Of a stretch of 43,629 nucleotides of DNA, positions 27,086 through 35,789 are shown piece by piece. Position numbers and translations under genes: made by a program. How positions within the stretch are numbered: position 1 is the first letter of the stretch; each line of letters opens with the position of its first letter. The notes under the pieces are model-generated. The model saw only the letters and a list, made by a program, of their open reading frames with translations, did not search any database and had not been told where the DNA came from. Location: the NCBI RefSeq assembly GCF_003943815.1, contig NZ_RJNA01000004.1:115286-158914 (forward strand). The letters run 5' to 3'. The stretch comes from Streptococcus cristatus. Its GTDB lineage: Bacteria > Bacillota > Bacilli > Lactobacillales > Streptococcaceae.

Positions 27086-28380
27086 TGCAGAATCCAGGTC
27101 TAGAAAAAATTAATTATATAGCCGTGGGAGAAAGCATCTATCGGGCGGTGCTAGCAAATGGATTGCAGGTTTACCTACTCCCTAAGAATGATTTTAATGA
27201 AACCTACGGCATCATCTCAACCCATTTTGGCTCTGTTGATACTAAGGTTGTTTCACGTGAAACAAAGCAAGTCTCTCATTATCCAGCAGGGATTGCGCAT
27301 TTTTTGGAGCACAAATTATTCGAGCGTGAAAACGGCGAGGATTTACTGCTAGAATTTACCAAGTTTGGCGCAGAAAGTAATGCCTTTACAAGCTTTACAC
27401 GGACTAGCTATCTGTTTTCTACGACAAACTGTGTAGCAGAAAATCTGAAGCTGTTGCAGGAACTCGTTTCCCAAGCCAATTTTTCAGAAGCATCTGTTCA
27501 GCGTGAGCAAGGAATTATCCAGCAAGAAATCGAAATGTACCAAGACGATCCAGATTATCGGCTCTTCTTTGGTGCTTTGAGTAATCTCTACCCTCAAACT
27601 CCACTAGCAGAAGATATCGCCGGAACGACAGAGTCAATCATGGATATTAATGTGGAAGATCTGACAGAGAACTTTGAGCTTTTCTACCGTCCGTCCAATA
27701 TGACTTTATTTGTCATTGGTAATTTTGATTTGGAGTCTACTTTTGAAGATATTGTCCAAACACAAGAGACCTTATCTCCTCAATTATTAACTGAAACGAT
27801 TGAAAAAGAGTCTATCATCTTACAGCCAGTAATTCCAACCGCTACTAGTCGGATGGAAGTTGCCAGTCCTAAGTTGGCAATCGGTATTCGTGGAAAAGAT
27901 GCGATACAGGATACGGAGCTTTATCGCTATAAAATTGCCCTGAAATTGCTTTTTGCTATGATGTTTGGTTGGACTTCCAAGCGTTTCCAGACCCTGTATG
28001 AAAATGGCAAGATTGACAATTCGCTCACTCTTGAAGTAGAGGTGGAAAAGGATTTCCACTTTGTCATCCTAACTATGGACACACAGGAACCCGTAGGAAT
28101 TTCTCATCAATTCCGCTCAGCCATCCGGAAATTTGCTCAAGATCCAGATGTCACAGAAACACATCTAGATACGATTAAAAGTGAAATGTTTGGAGATCTG
28201 CTACATGGTCTGAATTCTCTTGAATACATGGCAACCCAGTATGAACCGCATTTAAAAGGGGAGAATCTTTTTGATTTACCTAAGATTTTACAGGATATCA
28301 CTTTAAATGACGTCTTAAAAGTCGGACATCGCTTTATTGACCAGTGTGATATGACAGATTTTACTATTTTCCCAAAATAG
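27085..28380 (+). CDS. M16 family zinc peptidase (YmfH-like)
   Basis: 431-residue M16 protein with the intact inverted zinc motif H72-F-L-E75-H76 (AGIAHFLEHKLFE) and a downstream acidic segment (QREQGIIQQEIEMYQDDP) with the likely third ligand. It overlaps the preceding catalytically dead homologue by one base, consistent with co-translation of two subunits. It is followed by the RodZ-like gene and pgsA, an order common in Firmicutes. A perfect parS site for ParB lies inside codons 55-60. Its substrate is not known. Confidence 0.9.
   Translation: MQNPGLEKINYIAVGESIYRAVLANGLQVYLLPKNDFNETYGIISTHFGSVDTKVVSRETKQVSHYPAGIAHFLEHKLFERENGEDLLLEFTKFGAESNAFTSFTRTSYLFSTTNCVAENLKLLQELVSQANFSEASVQREQGIIQQEIEMYQDDPDYRLFFGALSNLYPQTPLAEDIAGTTESIMDINVEDLTENFELFYRPSNMTLFVIGNFDLESTFEDIVQTQETLSPQLLTETIEKESIILQPVIPTATSRMEVASPKLAIGIRGKDAIQDTELYRYKIALKLLFAMMFGWTSKRFQTLYENGKIDNSLTLEVEVEKDFHFVILTMDTQEPVGISHQFRSAIRKFAQDPDVTETHLDTIKSEMFGDLLHGLNSLEYMATQYEPHLKGENLFDLPKILQDITLNDVLKVGHRFIDQCDMTDFTIFPK
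27249..27264. promoter_or_regulatory. parS site 1 (ParB binding)
   Basis: TGTTTCACGTGAAACA, a perfect 16-base parS palindrome. It lies inside the YmfH-like gene, 12 kb from parB. Confidence 0.96.
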
Positions 28381-28438
28381 TTCCAAGTTTATTTCAAAAT
28401 TTTGTTAGAATAATGTCTAAGAGAAAAGGACTATCCTT

Positions 28439-29254
28439 ATGAGAAAAAAAACGATAGGAGAAGTACTCAGACTTGCTCGAGTAAACCAGAAACTTACTTT
28501 AGCAGATCTAGCCAAAAAAACAGATATAAAAACTGACTACCTAAAGGCTCTTGAAAACAATCAATACGAGAAATTTCCAAATGCCTTTTACGTCCGTAGC
28601 CTGCTACGAAAATACGCTTGGGCTCTGGATTTAGATGAGCAGATTCTATTGGATGCATACGACACAGATAATACTGTCGTTTATGACGAAATTGAATTAG
28701 CTGAAAACGAAGAATTTCGAAGCAGAAAATATAAAAATCGTTCCTTTTCGCTTCCGCTCTTTTATTTCCTAGTAGTTGCCCTATCTATCATTATTTTTGT
28801 CACCTATTACGTTTGGCAATATGCAAATACAACTACTCCGCAGTTTGCCAGCTCCGATAGTTACAGCCTCGTCTCGAGCTCAAGTATCGAAGATAGTTCA
28901 ACTCCACCTGAGACTTCCACAACAGACTCTAGCTCAACAAAAGAAAAGCTGGAAGTCACTGGAGAAGGAAACTATTTAACTGTAAAATATCGTGGCGAGT
29001 CGCAAACTACTCAGTTAACAATCTCAGCAAGCAATACCTCAAGCTGGATTAGTGTGACAAATACAGACCTTGCAGCAGGTACAACCCTTACTCCAACCCA
29101 ATCAAGCCAAACAGTGACACTCTCTCCCAATACAACTTATACAATTACTCTAGGAGTTGTGAAAGGCGTCACTGTCACTGTCGGCAGTCAGAAAATAGAC
29201 CTATCTACCTTGACCAGCGACAGTGCTATAATCACCCTTACAATTGAATCATAA
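28439..29254 (+). CDS. RodZ-like HTH membrane protein
   Basis: 271-residue protein: N-terminal HTH_25 domain (about 5-70: GEVLRLARVNQKLTLADLAKKTDIKTDYLKALE), a basic stretch, one membrane helix (about 105-126), a Ser/Thr-rich extracellular linker (about 133-168) and a C-terminal DUF4115 beta domain. This is the RodZ architecture; RodZ links cell-shape machinery to the membrane and in pneumococcus works with the elongasome. AAGGA precedes the ATG. It lies between the M16 pair and pgsA and may be transcribed with both. Confidence 0.88.
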   Translation: MRKKTIGEVLRLARVNQKLTLADLAKKTDIKTDYLKALENNQYEKFPNAFYVRSLLRKYAWALDLDEQILLDAYDTDNTVVYDEIELAENEEFRSRKYKNRSFSLPLFYFLVVALSIIIFVTYYVWQYANTTTPQFASSDSYSLVSSSSIEDSSTPPETSTTDSSSTKEKLEVTGEGNYLTVKYRGESQTTQLTISASNTSSWISVTNTDLAAGTTLTPTQSSQTVTLSPNTTYTITLGVVKGVTVTVGSQKIDLSTLTSDSAIITLTIES

Positions 29255-29264
29255 AGGAAGAATG

Positions 29265-29804
29265 ATGAAAAAAGAAAATATCCCCAACGCTTTAACCCTT
29301 GCCAGAATTGCCTTAATCCCAATCTTTATTTTGATTTTAACTTTTGGTCATTCGCCAGCCATGCATATCCTAGCTGGAATCATTTTCGCCCTTGCCAGCG
29401 TCACAGACTATCTGGATGGCTATCTGGCTCGCAAGTGGCAGGTCGTGACCAATTTTGGGAAATTTGCCGATCCCATGGCCGATAAACTGCTGGTTATGTC
29501 CGCTTTTATCATGCTGATTGAAATGAAAATGGCTCCTGCTTGGGTAGTAGCTATCATCATTTGCCGAGAGCTGGCTGTCACTGGTTTGAGGCTCCTCTTG
29601 GTAGAAACTGGCGGAACAGTTCTAGCGGCTGCTATGCCAGGCAAAATCAAGACTTTCACGCAGATGTTTGCCATCCTCTTTCTTCTGCTCCATTGGACTT
29701 TAATCGGTCAGATTCTCCTTTACATAGCCCTGATTTTCACTATTTATTCTGGCTATGATTATTTCAAGGGCAGTGCCTATCTCTTTAAAGATACATTTAA
29801 ATAA
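29265..29804 (+). CDS. pgsA: CDP-diacylglycerol-glycerol-3-phosphate 3-phosphatidyltransferase
   Basis: 179-residue membrane enzyme that makes phosphatidylglycerol phosphate, the committed step to phosphatidylglycerol. The CDP-alcohol phosphotransferase motif D48-x2-D51-G-x2-A-R56-x8-G65-x3-D69-x3-D73 (SVTDYLDGYLAR...GKFADPMAD) is complete, and several membrane helices are present. I chose the second of two adjacent ATGs (29265) because AAAGGA then lies 6 bases upstream; 29262 is possible. It follows the rodZ-like gene by 10 bases and is followed after one base by ecfA1. Confidence 0.96.
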   Translation: MKKENIPNALTLARIALIPIFILILTFGHSPAMHILAGIIFALASVTDYLDGYLARKWQVVTNFGKFADPMADKLLVMSAFIMLIEMKMAPAWVVAIIICRELAVTGLRLLLVETGGTVLAAAMPGKIKTFTQMFAILFLLLHWTLIGQILLYIALIFTIYSGYDYFKGSAYLFKDTFK

Positions 29805-29805
29805 T

Positions 29806-30633
29806 ATGGAAAATATCATTGAAGTAAAAAATCTTAGTTATCGCTATGACCATAAGTCTGAAGATTATATTTTAAAAGATGTCTCGTTTCACGTGAAACA
29901 AGGAGAATGGTTATCTATTGTCGGCCACAATGGCAGCGGAAAATCGACTACGGTTCGTTTGATTGACGGTCTTTTAGAAGCCGAGAGTGGCGATATCCTC
30001 ATTTCTGGAGATAAATTGACGGCTGATAATGTCTGGGAAAAACGTCGCCAAATCGGCATGGTCTTTCAGAATCCTGATAACCAGTTTGTAGGAGCAACTG
30101 TTGAAGACGACGTTGCATTTGGTCTGGAAAATCAAGGCATGAATTATCCCATGATGGTGAAACGCGTCCATGAAGCTCTGGAACTAGTCGGCATGCAGAA
30201 TTTTAAAGAGAGAGAACCTGCTCGACTTTCTGGCGGACAGAAGCAAAGAGTCGCTATTGCTGGCGTAGTCGCGCTCCAGCCAGATATTATCATCTTGGAT
30301 GAAGCAACCAGTATGTTAGACCCAGAAGGCCGACTGGAACTGATTCGGACTGTCAAGAAAATTAAAGATAAGAATCATTTAACAGTCATCTCCATTACCC
30401 ACGATTTGGACGAGATTTCGCTTAGTGACCGTGTCCTTGTTATGAAAAATGGTCAAGTTGAGTCAACCGCTACACCAAGAGAACTCTTTTCCAGACCTGA
30501 TTTGGAAGACTTGGGCTTGGATCAACCCTTTGTCAACCAGGTCAAAGCTGCCATGATTCAAACTGGGCTAACTCTGCCAGAAACCTATTTAACTGAAAAA
30601 GAATTGCAGGAACAATTATGGGAATTACTCTAA
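29806..30633 (+). CDS. ecfA1: ECF transporter ATP-binding subunit EcfA1
   Basis: 275-residue ATPase of the energy-coupling factor module that powers vitamin and metal uptake by several S-components. Walker [10 protein letters not shown], signature [13 protein letters not shown] and Walker [13 protein letters not shown] are intact. The ATG at 29806 is one base after the pgsA stop. It has no clear ribosome binding site and probably depends on coupling to pgsA. A 15-of-16 parS site lies at codons 27-32. Its end overlaps ecfA2 by 16 bases. S-components are encoded elsewhere. Confidence 0.95.
   Translation: MENIIEVKNLSYRYDHKSEDYILKDVSFHVKQGEWLSIVGHNGSGKSTTVRLIDGLLEAESGDILISGDKLTADNVWEKRRQIGMVFQNPDNQFVGATVEDDVAFGLENQGMNYPMMVKRVHEALELVGMQNFKEREPARLSGGQKQRVAIAGVVALQPDIIILDEATSMLDPEGRLELIRTVKKIKDKNHLTVISITHDLDEISLSDRVLVMKNGQVESTATPRELFSRPDLEDLGLDQPFVNQVKAAMIQTGLTLPETYLTEKELQEQLWELL
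29885..29900. promoter_or_regulatory. parS site 2 (ParB binding)
   Basis: CGTTTCACGTGAAACA matches the parS consensus at 15 of 16 positions (only the first base differs). It is inside ecfA1, 2.6 kb from parS site 1 and in a different reading frame, so the match is not due to shared protein sequence. Confidence 0.92.
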
Positions 30634-31457
30634 ATAAAGTCAGTTATACCTATCAGGCTGGAACTCCATTTGAGGGTCCAGCGCTTTTTGAAGTTGATTT
30701 GGAAATCAAAGATGGTAGCTATACGGCTTTGATTGGGCACACTGGTAGCGGAAAATCAACCATTTTACAGCTCTTGAATGGCTTGCTGACTCCTAGCGAG
30801 GGTCGCGTACAAGTCAATCATGTCACCATCACTTCAAATTCCGTCAACAAGGACATTAAACAAGTTCGTAAACAGGTTGGTTTGGTGTTTCAATTTGCTG
30901 AAAGTCAGGTTTTTGATGAGACTGTTTTGAAAGACGTAGCCTTTGGTCCGCAAAATTTTGGTGTCTCTAAAGAAGAAGCCGAGACTTTAGCACGTGAAAA
31001 ATTAAGCCTTGTCGGTATTTCTGAAGAATTGTTTAGCCGCAGTCCTTTTGAACTTTCTGGCGGGCAGATGAGAAGGGTCGCCATTGCTGGAATCCTAGCA
31101 ATGGAGCCTGATATCTTGGTTCTGGATGAGCCAACGGCTGGACTTGATCCAGCAGGGCGCAAGGAATTGATGGAACTCTTTAAGAAACTGCATCAAGCTG
31201 GAATGACCATTGTTCTTGTAACCCATTTAATGGATGATGTTGCTAACTTTGCCGATACGGTCTATGTGTTAGAGAAGGGCCACGTCGTCAAAAGCGGTCA
31301 GCCTGCTCAGGTTTTTCAAGATATCGATTTTATGGAAAAGATTCAGCTAGGGGTTCCTAAAATCACAAAATTTGCCCAGGAATTAGCTGAAAAAGGAATG
31401 AAATTTTCTCATTATCCAATTACGATTGAGGAATTTAAGGAGATGCTGCATGGATAA
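30618..31457 (+). CDS. ecfA2: ECF transporter ATP-binding subunit EcfA2
   Basis: 279-residue second ATPase of the ECF module, which pairs with EcfA1. Walker [10 protein letters not shown], signature [13 protein letters not shown] and Walker [13 protein letters not shown] are all intact. The start lies 16 bases inside ecfA1 with AGGA upstream. Its end overlaps the ecfT start by 8 bases. Together the three genes form the standard ecfA1-ecfA2-ecfT operon of lactic acid bacteria. Confidence 0.96.
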   Translation: MGITLNKVSYTYQAGTPFEGPALFEVDLEIKDGSYTALIGHTGSGKSTILQLLNGLLTPSEGRVQVNHVTITSNSVNKDIKQVRKQVGLVFQFAESQVFDETVLKDVAFGPQNFGVSKEEAETLAREKLSLVGISEELFSRSPFELSGGQMRRVAIAGILAMEPDILVLDEPTAGLDPAGRKELMELFKKLHQAGMTIVLVTHLMDDVANFADTVYVLEKGHVVKSGQPAQVFQDIDFMEKIQLGVPKITKFAQELAEKGMKFSHYPITIEEFKEMLHG

Positions 31458-32244
31458 GTTGATTTTAGGACGGTATATCCCAGGAAATTCAGTCATCCAT
31501 CGATTGGATCCGCGCAGTAAATTGGTGGCCATGTTCTTCTTTATTTTATTAATTTTCTGGGCTAACAATCTCATCACTAATTTGCTGCTGTTTGTTTTCG
31601 TTTTTACTCTGATTTTTCTCTCAAAAGTTCCTTTGACATTCTTTTTAAAGGGCATTCAATCAATGGTTTTCATTATTGCCTTTACCACCCTCTTCCAGCT
31701 CTTTCTGACGGGGGGAGGCAAGGTACTTTTCCAATTTGGTTTCATTAAAATTACAGAATTTGGTCTTTCTCAAGCGGGTATCATCTTTAGCCGTTTTGTT
31801 TTGATTATCTTTTTCTCAACCCTTCTGACCTTAACCACAACACCACTTAGCCTTTCAGATGCAGTGGAAGCTCTACTGAAACCACTCAAATTCTTTAAAG
31901 TTCCTACGCATGAAATTGGCCTCATGCTTTCTATGAGCCTGCGTTTCGTACCAACTTTAATGGATGACACTACGAGAATTATGAACGCTCAGAGGGCTCG
32001 AGGAGTTGATTTTGGCGAAGGAACGATTGTTCAAAAGGTTAAATCAATCATTCCAATCTTAATTCCCTTATTTGCTTCTAGTTTCAAACGGGCAGACGCC
32101 TTAGCTATCGCAATGGAAGCGCGTGGCTATAGTGGTGGTGAAGGAAGAAGCCGCTATCGACAACTTTCTTGGAAAATGATTGACAATCTGGCTATTCTCT
32201 CTATTTTCCTGATTGGTATCTTGCTCTTTATCTTAAAAAAATAA
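31450..32244 (+). CDS. ecfT: ECF transporter transmembrane subunit EcfT
   Basis: 264-residue membrane protein with about five to six helices that couples the EcfA ATPases to the substrate-binding S-components. The opening [21 protein letters not shown] and the coupling-helix motif AMEARGY are characteristic. The ATG at 31450 has AAGGAG 7 bases upstream; an upstream in-frame TTG at 31426 is rejected. It is the last gene of the ecf operon. No clear terminator follows, so read-through toward the LysM gene is possible. Confidence 0.95.
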   Translation: MDKLILGRYIPGNSVIHRLDPRSKLVAMFFFILLIFWANNLITNLLLFVFVFTLIFLSKVPLTFFLKGIQSMVFIIAFTTLFQLFLTGGGKVLFQFGFIKITEFGLSQAGIIFSRFVLIIFFSTLLTLTTTPLSLSDAVEALLKPLKFFKVPTHEIGLMLSMSLRFVPTLMDDTTRIMNAQRARGVDFGEGTIVQKVKSIIPILIPLFASSFKRADALAIAMEARGYSGGEGRSRYRQLSWKMIDNLAILSIFLIGILLFILKK

Positions 32245-32328
32245 AGAATAGTATAAGTTTGATAGCAATATTTTTGTTAGAGATCTAATGAAATACACTA
32301 AAAATCCTTTTAAAATAATATTTTTATG

Positions 32329-32383
32329 TGTAAATCTCAATATTTTTGTAATATTCGTACTTAAAATGTAATCTTTTAGTAAT
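32329..32383 (+). promoter_or_regulatory. VicR-like hexamers upstream of LysM gene 2
   Basis: TGTAAA (32329-32334), TGTAAT (32347-32352), and TGTAAT-CTTTT-AGTAAT (32367-32383). The last pair has the 11-base period of the VicR/WalR box with one mismatch. They lie just upstream of -10 candidates at 32394-32407 (TATGAT or TATTAT). Confidence 0.5.
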
Positions 32384-32430
32384 ATTTAATGTGTATGATA
32401 GTATTATAACTAAAGGAGAAAACTTTTAAA

Positions 32431-33090
32431 ATGAGTATGAAAGTGAAAAAATTGACTCTAGCAGGAACGATTGCTACAGCAACACTATTTGCATCAACTA
32501 TTGTTGCTAGTGCTGAATCTTATACAGTAAAAGCTGGAGATACCCTATCAGAAATCGCTGAAAGTAAAAAAACAACTGTTGAACGTTTGGTAGAATTAAA
32601 CAAAATTTCAAATCCAGATTTTATCATGACTGGACAAGTTTTGGAATTAGGTGATTTGAAAGATGTTGCAAAACAAACAACATCAGCACCTGCTGTCTCA
32701 CCAGCGACACCAGCAATCCCAGCTCCAGTAACTCCAGCTGCCCCAGTAGCTACGGAAACTCCAGTAACGACAGAAACTCCTGCAGTTACTGCAACTTCAG
32801 ACTACTCTGCCTATTCATCAGACGTCGTACTCGCAAATGGTAATACTCCAGGTGCTGTAGGTTCTTACGCAGCTGCTCGTATGGCTGAAATGACAGGAGT
32901 GTCTGCATCTACATGGGAAAATATTATTGCTCGTGAATCTAACGGACAAGTCGATGCTTACAACCCATCAGGAGCAAGTGGTCTTTTCCAAACAATGCCA
33001 GGTTGGGGATCTACTGCAACTGTTGAAGATCAAATTCAAGCAGCTTACCGTGCTTACAGTGCACAAGGACTATCTGCTTGGGCTTACTAA
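32431..33090 (+). CDS. Secreted LysM protein with transglycosylase-like C-terminus (2)
   Basis: 219-residue exported wall protein: signal peptide ending near ASA-ES (27-31), LysM domain 31-74 ([30 protein letters not shown]...GQVLEL), a Pro/Thr/Val-rich linker (about 83-122) that can span the wall, and a C-terminal domain (about 140-219: [31 protein letters not shown]) with the SLT/lysozyme-like pattern and E169 as candidate catalytic residue. It is a paralogue of the protein at 16168-16704 with the same signal and LysM design but a longer linker. AAGGAG lies 12 bases before the ATG. Regulation by VicRK is plausible from the upstream hexamers. Confidence 0.9.
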   Translation: MSMKVKKLTLAGTIATATLFASTIVASAESYTVKAGDTLSEIAESKKTTVERLVELNKISNPDFIMTGQVLELGDLKDVAKQTTSAPAVSPATPAIPAPVTPAAPVATETPVTTETPAVTATSDYSAYSSDVVLANGNTPGAVGSYAAARMAEMTGVSASTWENIIARESNGQVDAYNPSGASGLFQTMPGWGSTATVEDQIQAAYRAYSAQGLSAWAY

Positions 33091-33096
33091 AATAAT

Positions 33097-33128
33097 AAAA
33101 AATGACTAAACATATTTAGTCATTTTTT
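33097..33128. terminator. Bidirectional terminator between LysM gene 2 and sdaAA
   Basis: AAAAAATGACTAAA (33097-33110) and TTTAGTCATTTTTT (33115-33128) form a perfect 14-bp inverted repeat with a 4-base loop; A and T runs serve both directions. Confidence 0.92.
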
Positions 33129-33146
33129 ATTACTCAAAGATACTAT

Positions 33147-34019
33147 TTATTCTCCAAAAATTTCTTTTGAAAGTCTGCGGCCAGTAGGAGTTGTAGCTAG
33201 CCCTCCTTCAGCTGTTTCCCTGAAGGCAGTAGGCAGGCTAGAGCCTACTTGGTACATAGCATCAATGACTTCGTCAACAGGGATTTTAGACTCGATTCCG
33301 GCCAAAGCCATATCCGCTGCGATAAAGGCGTAGCTAGCTCCCATGGCATTTCGCTTGACACAAGGAACTTCTACCAAACCAGCTACTGGGTCACAAATCA
33401 AGCCCAGCATATTTTTGATGACAAAACAGATAGCTTGACTAGCCTGAAAAGCAGAACCTCCAGCAGCTAAAACCAGAGCAGCTGCACTCATCGCAGAAGC
33501 GGAGCCAACCTCGGCTTGACAGCCTCCTTCTGCACCGGAAATAGAAGCGTTATTGGCAATAACCAAGCCAAAAGCGCCAGCAGCCAGCAAAAAGTCTAAT
33601 TGCTGCTCCTCTGTTAAATCTAATTTTTCAATCGCTGATGTAAGGACTGCTGGCAGACAGCCAGCGCTACCAGCTGTTGGTGTAGCACAAACCAAGCCCA
33701 TTTTAGCGTTGTGTTCATTGACAGCAATGGCATTTTTTGCAGCAGTCAGCACAGTATAATTTGACAAAGCCTTCCCCGACTGGATATAGTGGTGCAGCTT
33801 GGCTGCATCTCCACCAGTCAATCCGCTGCGAGACTTACTCTCATCAAGCCCAAGAAGGACTGAAGCTTTCATCACTTCAAGATTTCGGCTCATCAGACGT
33901 AAAACTTCGTCTCTTTCCCGACCTGTCAATTCATACTCGGTCGCAATCATTAATTCAGCGACATTGCCATTAAAGTCTAAATCAGCTTGCTCAACCAACT
34001 CTTTTATTGAATAAAACAT
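33147..34019 (-). CDS. sdaAA: L-serine dehydratase, alpha subunit
   Basis: 290-residue iron-sulfur subunit of the enzyme that deaminates L-serine to pyruvate and ammonia. Conserved cysteine-bearing segments are VCATPTAGSAGCLPAV, GAEGGCQAEVGSASAM and LICDPVAGLVEVPCVKRNAMG, which carry the [4Fe-4S] ligands. AGGAGAAG precedes the ATG at 34019, 8 bases after the sdaAB stop. It forms a two-gene unit with sdaAB and ends at the terminator shared with LysM gene 2. Confidence 0.96.
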   Translation of the reverse strand: MFYSIKELVEQADLDFNGNVAELMIATEYELTGRERDEVLRLMSRNLEVMKASVLLGLDESKSRSGLTGGDAAKLHHYIQSGKALSNYTVLTAAKNAIAVNEHNAKMGLVCATPTAGSAGCLPAVLTSAIEKLDLTEEQQLDFLLAAGAFGLVIANNASISGAEGGCQAEVGSASAMSAAALVLAAGGSAFQASQAICFVIKNMLGLICDPVAGLVEVPCVKRNAMGASYAFIAADMALAGIESKIPVDEVIDAMYQVGSSLPTAFRETAEGGLATTPTGRRLSKEIFGE

Positions 34020-34027
34020 CTCTTCTC

Positions 34028-34699
34028 CTATTTAAAGAAATTGACATTGTGAAGATGGGGAATTTTCCGAATCTCTTCGATAGCCTCTTCGCAACTACGA
34101 CTATCCACCTCAATGATCATAATCGCTTTCTCACCCGCTTTTTCTCTAGTCACCGTCATTTGAGCAATATTGATATTGTAGCGTGATAGAGCCTCCGTGA
34201 CATGGGCAATCATACCTGGAACATCTTGGTGGACGATGATAATGGTTGGCGTATTCATGCTGAGAGAGACTGAGAAGCCATTTAACTCGGTCACCTGAAT
34301 ATTTCCACCACCGATAGATACACCCGTTACACTGATGGTCTTATAGTCATTCTTAACCGTGATTTTTGTCGTATTTGGATGAGGAGCATTGCTATCTTTC
34401 TGGATAGTCCAGACGATCTTGATACCGCGTTTATGAGCAATTTCAAGGCTGTTAGGAATTTCAGGATCATCCGTATCCATTCCTAAAATACCTGCTACCA
34501 AGGCCAAATCTGTACCATGTCCGCGATAAGTCTTTGCAAAGGAATTAAAAAGCTGAAATTCAACCTCGGTCGGTGTGTCATCAAAAATCGAAGATACGAT
34601 CTTGCCGATACGCACAGCACCTGCAGTGTGACTGCTGGAAGGGCCAATCATGACAGGCCCGATAATGTCAAAAACAGATTGAAATTTTAATGATTTCAT
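34028..34699 (-). CDS. sdaAB: L-serine dehydratase, beta subunit
   Basis: 223-residue partner of SdaAA, with the DIIGPVMIGPSSSHTAGAVRIGKI motif near the N-terminus and a C-terminal ACT domain (about 148-222: IIIVHQDVPGMIAHVTEALSRYNINIAQM in part) likely to sense serine. I place the start at 34699 (MKSLKF) with AGAGG upstream; an in-frame ATG at 34771 would lie upstream of the promoter. It is the first gene of the pair. Confidence 0.95.
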   Translation of the reverse strand: MKSLKFQSVFDIIGPVMIGPSSSHTAGAVRIGKIVSSIFDDTPTEVEFQLFNSFAKTYRGHGTDLALVAGILGMDTDDPEIPNSLEIAHKRGIKIVWTIQKDSNAPHPNTTKITVKNDYKTISVTGVSIGGGNIQVTELNGFSVSLSMNTPTIIIVHQDVPGMIAHVTEALSRYNINIAQMTVTREKAGEKAIMIIEVDSRSCEEAIEEIRKIPHLHNVNFFK

Positions 34700-34730
34700 A
34701 AGAAACCTCTTGAACATATTTTCTAAAATT

Positions 34731-34739
34731 ATTATATCA
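34731..34739 (-). promoter_or_regulatory. sdaAB: sdaAB-sdaAA promoter
   Basis: Minus strand TGATATAAT, an extended -10 with TATAAT at 34736-34731, 31 bases before the ATG. Confidence 0.65.
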
Positions 34740-34766
34740 AACTTATCAAAGTTCTGCCTCATATCA

Positions 34767-34796
34767 CACAAAAAAAGAGGACAATTGTCCTCTTTT
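34767..34796 (-). terminator. Terminator of the tRNA-Glu/tRNA-Asn unit
   Basis: Minus strand AAAAGAGGACAATTGTCCTCTTTT is a palindrome of 24 bases at 34773-34796 (first and last arm bases AAAAGAGGACA and TGTCCTCTTTT), extended by more T. Confidence 0.9.
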
Positions 34797-34831
34797 CATT
34801 CTTGGTAATTCGCATACCTGAAACTCTTTTA

Positions 34832-34905
34832 CTCCGCCAGTAGGACTCGAACCTACGACATCATGATTAACAGTCATGCGCTACTACCAACTGAGCTATG
34901 GCGGA
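34832..34905 (-). tRNA. tRNA-Asn (GTT)
   Basis: 74-nt cloverleaf. Acceptor TCCGCCA/TGGCGGA with discriminator G; anticodon loop CTGTTAA (anticodon GTT); T arm GTAGGTTCGAGTCCTAC. It lies just after tRNA-Glu in the same transcript. Confidence 0.97.
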
Positions 34906-34910
34906 TAGTA

Positions 34911-34982
34911 TAGTCCGTACGGGATTCGAACCCGTGTTACCGCCGTGAAAAGGCGGTGTCTTAACCCCTTGACCAACGGACC
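34911..34982 (-). tRNA. tRNA-Glu (TTC)
   Basis: 72-nt cloverleaf. Acceptor GGTCCGT/ACGGACT (one G-T pair) with discriminator A; anticodon loop CTTTTCA (anticodon TTC); T arm ACGGGTTCGAATCCCGT. It is a substrate of the MnmA/MnmG modification encoded in this window. It flanks comCDE, as in other mitis-group streptococci. Confidence 0.97.
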
Positions 34983-34986
34983 ATCT

Positions 34987-35037
34987 ATGTTCTTTTCAGA
35001 ACATATTCTATTATACCAGGTTTTGAATCTTTGTCAA
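34987..35037 (-). promoter_or_regulatory. Promoter and leader hairpin of the tRNA-Glu/Asn unit
   Basis: TTGACA (35037-35032), a 16-base spacer and TATAAT (35015-35010), giving a start near 35003. The first transcribed bases form ATGTTCT-GAAA-AGAACAT (35004-34987), a tight hairpin before the tRNA. Confidence 0.85.
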
Positions 35038-35045
35038 CAGTTTTT

Positions 35046-35789
35046 TTATTTATTTTTTAAAATTTCTTTTAAATGTTTTGTTCTTAGCCTGGAAACAGGG
35101 CAACGGCGGCCTTCATAAAATATAATTTCCTTGGTTTTCTTATCATAATCGCAGATATTATCGATATTGACTAAGAAAGATTTATGGGAAGCAAAAAAAC
35201 GTTGGGTTTTCTCATCCTGATCTTGAACACTGGCAATTGTTCCATAAAATTCCTTTATAAAGTTTTTTCCGACCATCCGTAACTTATGAGAGGAGCTTGA
35301 GGTTTCAATATACAAAATATCATTAAATGGCACGCGCACATCATTGCCTCGATAGCTGTATTCAAAATAATCAACCATGTTAGTGTTTGTAATTAAGGTA
35401 TTTTTCGTATAAATGATACAATCTTTTATACGTTTTTTAAACGAATCATCGTTAATATCTTTATCAATAAAGTCAAGAGCAGATACCTTATATTTGAAGG
35501 TCATGGTCGCAAACTCTGATTTTGAAGTTACAAAGACAATAATGGCGTATGGATTATGATGACGAATAAAACGAGCGACCTCCAATCCTTTGGTCTCTTC
35601 CCCTTTAATATCTATATCCAGAAAATAAATCTGATTGACATCTTCATTTTCGACGTAGTCCTTAAATTCCTGAATTTTTCCTGTGATTTTGACCTGGATA
35701 TCAAGCCCCATTTCTTCAGCAATCTCTGCTAAAGTTTTTTCCATGCGGAGTTGGTGGGCTAAGGTATCTTCTAATGCTAAGATTCTCAT
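35046..35789 (-). CDS. comE: Competence response regulator ComE
   Basis: 247-residue regulator: receiver domain (1-130) with phospho-acceptor D58 (YFLDIDI) and acidic pocket residues near 7-8, then a LytTR DNA-binding domain (about 140-245: YSYRGNDVRVPFNDILYIETSSSSHKLRM in part). Phosphorylated by ComD, it activates comCDE and the early competence genes by binding paired 9-base repeats, such as those at 37369-37398. Its ATG overlaps the comD stop (ATGA), so it is the last gene of comCDE. Confidence 0.97.
   Translation of the reverse strand: MRILALEDTLAHQLRMEKTLAEIAEEMGLDIQVKITGKIQEFKDYVENEDVNQIYFLDIDIKGEETKGLEVARFIRHHNPYAIIVFVTSKSEFATMTFKYKVSALDFIDKDINDDSFKKRIKDCIIYTKNTLITNTNMVDYFEYSYRGNDVRVPFNDILYIETSSSSHKLRMVGKNFIKEFYGTIASVQDQDEKTQRFFASHKSFLVNIDNICDYDKKTKEIIFYEGRRCPVSRLRTKHLKEILKNK

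Noticed and set aside
30983..31002. CACGTGAAA inside ecfA2 as a third parS
   Set aside because: Only the right half matches; the left half differs from the parS consensus at several positions.
32352..32359. TACGAATA (minus strand), the ComX/cin-box sequence for late competence genes
   Set aside because: It points left into the antisense strand of ecfT, where no gene follows. It lies in the VicR-like region of LysM gene 2 and is probably a chance match.
32288..32371. 27-codon ORF upstream of LysM gene 2
   Set aside because: No ribosome binding site, overlaps the regulatory hexamers, and low-complexity AT-rich composition.
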